Part shown: piece after piece, positions 62,303 to 64,000 of the stretch
Position numbering within the stretch: the stretch's first letter is position 1
Layout of the letters: each line of letters begins with the position of its first letter
Assembly: GCF_024347595.1 (NCBI RefSeq)
Contig: NZ_AP025506.1
Span: 2,170,001 to 2,234,000, forward strand
Origin: Vibrio pomeroyi
Lineage (GTDB): Bacteria > Pseudomonadota > Gammaproteobacteria > Enterobacterales > Vibrionaceae
Reading direction: 5' to 3'
Length of the DNA: 64,000 bases
Translations under genes and position numbers: made by a program
The notes under the pieces: generated by a model
The model's database searches: none
Seen by the model: the letters and a program-made list of their open reading frames with translations, nothing else
Told to the model about the DNA's origin: nothing

Positions 62303-64000
62303 TTATAGAATTTTTGCGAGCGCCTGTAATGGATGGGCAAGCTTCTCACCCTCAAAACGCTTCACTTGGCTTCGGCAGGAATAACCCGTCACTAAGCAAC
62401 GCTCTTTCGGCAAGTCCTGCATCCTTGGCTTCCAACTTAAACCGTATATGTCTTTCGACATTTGTAGCTTATCGACTTCGTGTCCAAAGGTACCCGCCAT
62501 GCCACAACAGCCGACAGGAACGCTGGTAAGTGCAGCACCAAAGTGTTTGAAGATAACACCCCACTCTTTTTCAGCGTTTGGCATCTTGGTTTTCTCGGTA
62601 CAGTGAGCGAATAAGTACCACATCTCTTCGCTTGCAGAACGCGCTTCAAAGTCACCGAGCGATGGCATTAACCATTCATGCACGGTGAGCACATCAAAGT
62701 CGCCACGCTTATCCGCTAAGATCTCGACGTACTCATCTCGGTAACAAAGCACAAGTGCAGGGTCGACACCCACTAAAGGAATACCGATATCAGCGACCAT
62801 CGACAAGAAATCAGACGTCGATTTAGCCTCACGTGCAAAACGGCTTAAGAAGCCTTTGATGTGCAGTGCTTTACCATTTGGCTTAAATGGCAGTAAGACC
62901 GGAGTTTTGCCAAGCTTTTGAGCCAGAGTGACAAAGTCTTCAACCACCTCGGCATCATAGAAGCTAGTAAACGGGTCTTGGACGATCAATACATGCTGCT
63001 TCTTCTCTTCCGAAGAAAGCCCTTCAAGATATTGAATATCGAACAGTTGCAGCTCTTTGCTCGCCAGACGATTTTTCAGCGTAGGTACTGACATCAACGG
63101 TGCATCGACATAACCGACGGTTTTCGCTGTTGCAGATTGAACCCACTTTTGACCCAATGCAGCATTAACGACTTTTGGCGCTTTCGCCATTAGGGGCAGC
63201 ATGGTTTCAATGTTTGCCACCAAGTAATCTTTTGCTGGGCGTTGGTAACGTGAGTAATAGATATTTAAGAATCGTGAACGGAAACTCGGCACATCAACTT
63301 TGATCGGACACTGGCTCGCACACGCTTTACATGCAAGACAACCGTTCATTGCTTCGTGCACTTCGTGTGAGAAGTCGTACTCATGGCGTTTGTTCATCGT
63401 GTTACGAACACGTTCCACCATGGTTTTGACTGGTGTATTGTCCTTCAGCGCTTCTTGCTCTAAATCGAGAATATCGACGCCTTGTTCAGTTAGTTGACGT
63501 AACCATTCTCTTACTAAGCCTGCACGGCCTTTTGGAGAATGACGACGGTCAGCGGTCACTTTCATTGAAGGACACATTGGCGAGCTCGTATCGTAGTTAA
63601 AGCACAAACCGTTGCCGTTACATTCCATTGCTTGCTTAAAGCTGTCACGGACTTGAACGTCGATCTGACGATCATAGAAACCGCGCTTGGTGTCGGTGAC
63701 TTTCACCAATTCAGCGTCGCTTTCTAAAGGCGTGCAGATCTTGCCTGGGTTCATCTTGTTGTGTGGGTCGAATGCCGCTTTAACGCGTCTTAATTCGGTA
63801 AATAGCTCTTCACCGAAGAAGTCTGGACCATACTCAGAGCGAAAGCCTTTACCATGTTCGCCCCACATTAAGCCGCCGTATTTCGCCACCAGCTTAACCA
63901 CTTCATCAGAGACTTCGTGCATCAAGGCTTCTTGCATAGGATCACACAAGTCTAGGGCTGGGCGAACGTGCAGTACGCCTGCATCAACGTGACCAAACAT
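62303..64000 (-). CDS. ydiJ: YdiJ-like FAD/Fe-S oxidoreductase, C-terminal part
   Basis: The gene runs off the right edge: 565 residues of the C-terminal side are seen, in a family of about 1000 residues. The visible part starts in the FAD-linked oxidase C-domain (GHVDAGVLHVRPALD, WGEHGKGFRSEY, NPGKICTP). It then has a ferredoxin-like 4Fe-4S region (ECNGNGLCFNYDTSSPMCPS and NGCLACKACASQCPIKVD) and ends with Cys-rich CCG-type motifs (GCCGMAGTFGHE, TGYSCRSQVKRF). This order matches E. coli YdiJ, for which D-2-hydroxyglutarate oxidation has been reported. Glycolate oxidase- and lactate dehydrogenase-like enzymes share parts of it. No partner genes are in view. Confidence 0.85.
   Translation of the reverse strand: MFGHVDAGVLHVRPALDLCDPMQEALMHEVSDEVVKLVAKYGGLMWGEHGKGFRSEYGPDFFGEELFTELRRVKAAFDPHNKMNPGKICTPLESDAELVKVTDTKRGFYDRQIDVQVRDSFKQAMECNGNGLCFNYDTSSPMCPSMKVTADRRHSPKGRAGLVREWLRQLTEQGVDILDLEQEALKDNTPVKTMVERVRNTMNKRHEYDFSHEVHEAMNGCLACKACASQCPIKVDVPSFRSRFLNIYYSRYQRPAKDYLVANIETMLPLMAKAPKVVNAALGQKWVQSATAKTVGYVDAPLMSVPTLKNRLASKELQLFDIQYLEGLSSEEKKQHVLIVQDPFTSFYDAEVVEDFVTLAQKLGKTPVLLPFKPNGKALHIKGFLSRFAREAKSTSDFLSMVADIGIPLVGVDPALVLCYRDEYVEILADKRGDFDVLTVHEWLMPSLGDFEARSASEEMWYLFAHCTEKTKMPNAEKEWGVIFKHFGAALTSVPVGCCGMAGTFGHEVDKLQMSKDIYGLSWKPRMQDLPKERCLVTGYSCRSQVKRFEGEKLAHPLQALAKIL

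Overview
The window looks like part of a Vibrio chromosome, most likely from the Splendidus clade and probably chromosome II. The reasons are the alginate-oligomer genes, the very long T1SS-143-type adhesin, Vibrio-like SpeA and DUF3187/DUF3581 proteins, and the thrS-infC-rpmI-rplT block, which is known to sit on the second chromosome of V. cholerae. Species and replicon are inferences. I saw no tRNA, rRNA, CRISPR array, insertion sequence or phage gene.

Layout: (1) 1-2767 (+): end of a binding protein, then phnC and two phnE-type permeases of a phosphonate/phosphite-type ABC importer. (2) 2866-3696 (-): a fumarylacetoacetate-hydrolase-fold protein with a signal peptide. (3) 4052-13373: alginate-oligomer catabolism. 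Two adjacent PL17 oligoalginate lyases (-) diverge from kdgF-kdgK-eda (+), followed by an SSS-family symporter. Four copies of a FadR-type GntR palindrome tie these units together. (4) 13683-14447: a periplasmic protein resembling cyclohexadienyl dehydratase. (5) 14518-37317 (-): one 22.8-kb gene for a 7599-residue, LapA-like, type I-secreted RTX adhesin. (6) 37981-40832 (-): speA-speB for putrescine synthesis. (7) 41242-48527: methyltransferase, aldehyde dehydrogenase plus TetR regulator, ABC-F ATPase, LRR-protein kinase, a small unknown protein and yqfB. (8) 48737-51914 (-): thrS-infC-rpmI-rplT, with a thrS leader that resembles the E. coli operator and an AUU start for infC. (9) 52277-54095: DUF3187 outer-membrane-type protein and a Spo0M-like protein. 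(10) 54277-60689 (+): hutC, then hutI-hutG-hutU-hutH for histidine degradation. (11) 60901-64000: DUF3581 protein, a small membrane methyltransferase and the C-terminal part of a YdiJ-like FAD/Fe-S oxidoreductase.

How the genes work together: the symporter probably imports alginate oligomers or monouronate. The PL17 enzymes cut oligomers to unsaturated monouronate, KdgF helps linearise it, an unseen DEH reductase would make KDG, and KdgK and Eda yield pyruvate and glyceraldehyde-3-phosphate. The Hut enzymes turn histidine into glutamate under HutC control. SpeA and SpeB turn arginine into putrescine and urea.

Most notable: the adhesin array is a higher-order repeat of three alternating unit types with a 2448-nt period; one of the two PL17 lyases has lost two of the three zinc ligands known for this family; the thrS leader carries a stem-loop with a 7-nt loop presenting a Thr anticodon (GGU); and three different perfect short-unit tandem repeats (5, 6 and 7 nt) lie between genes.
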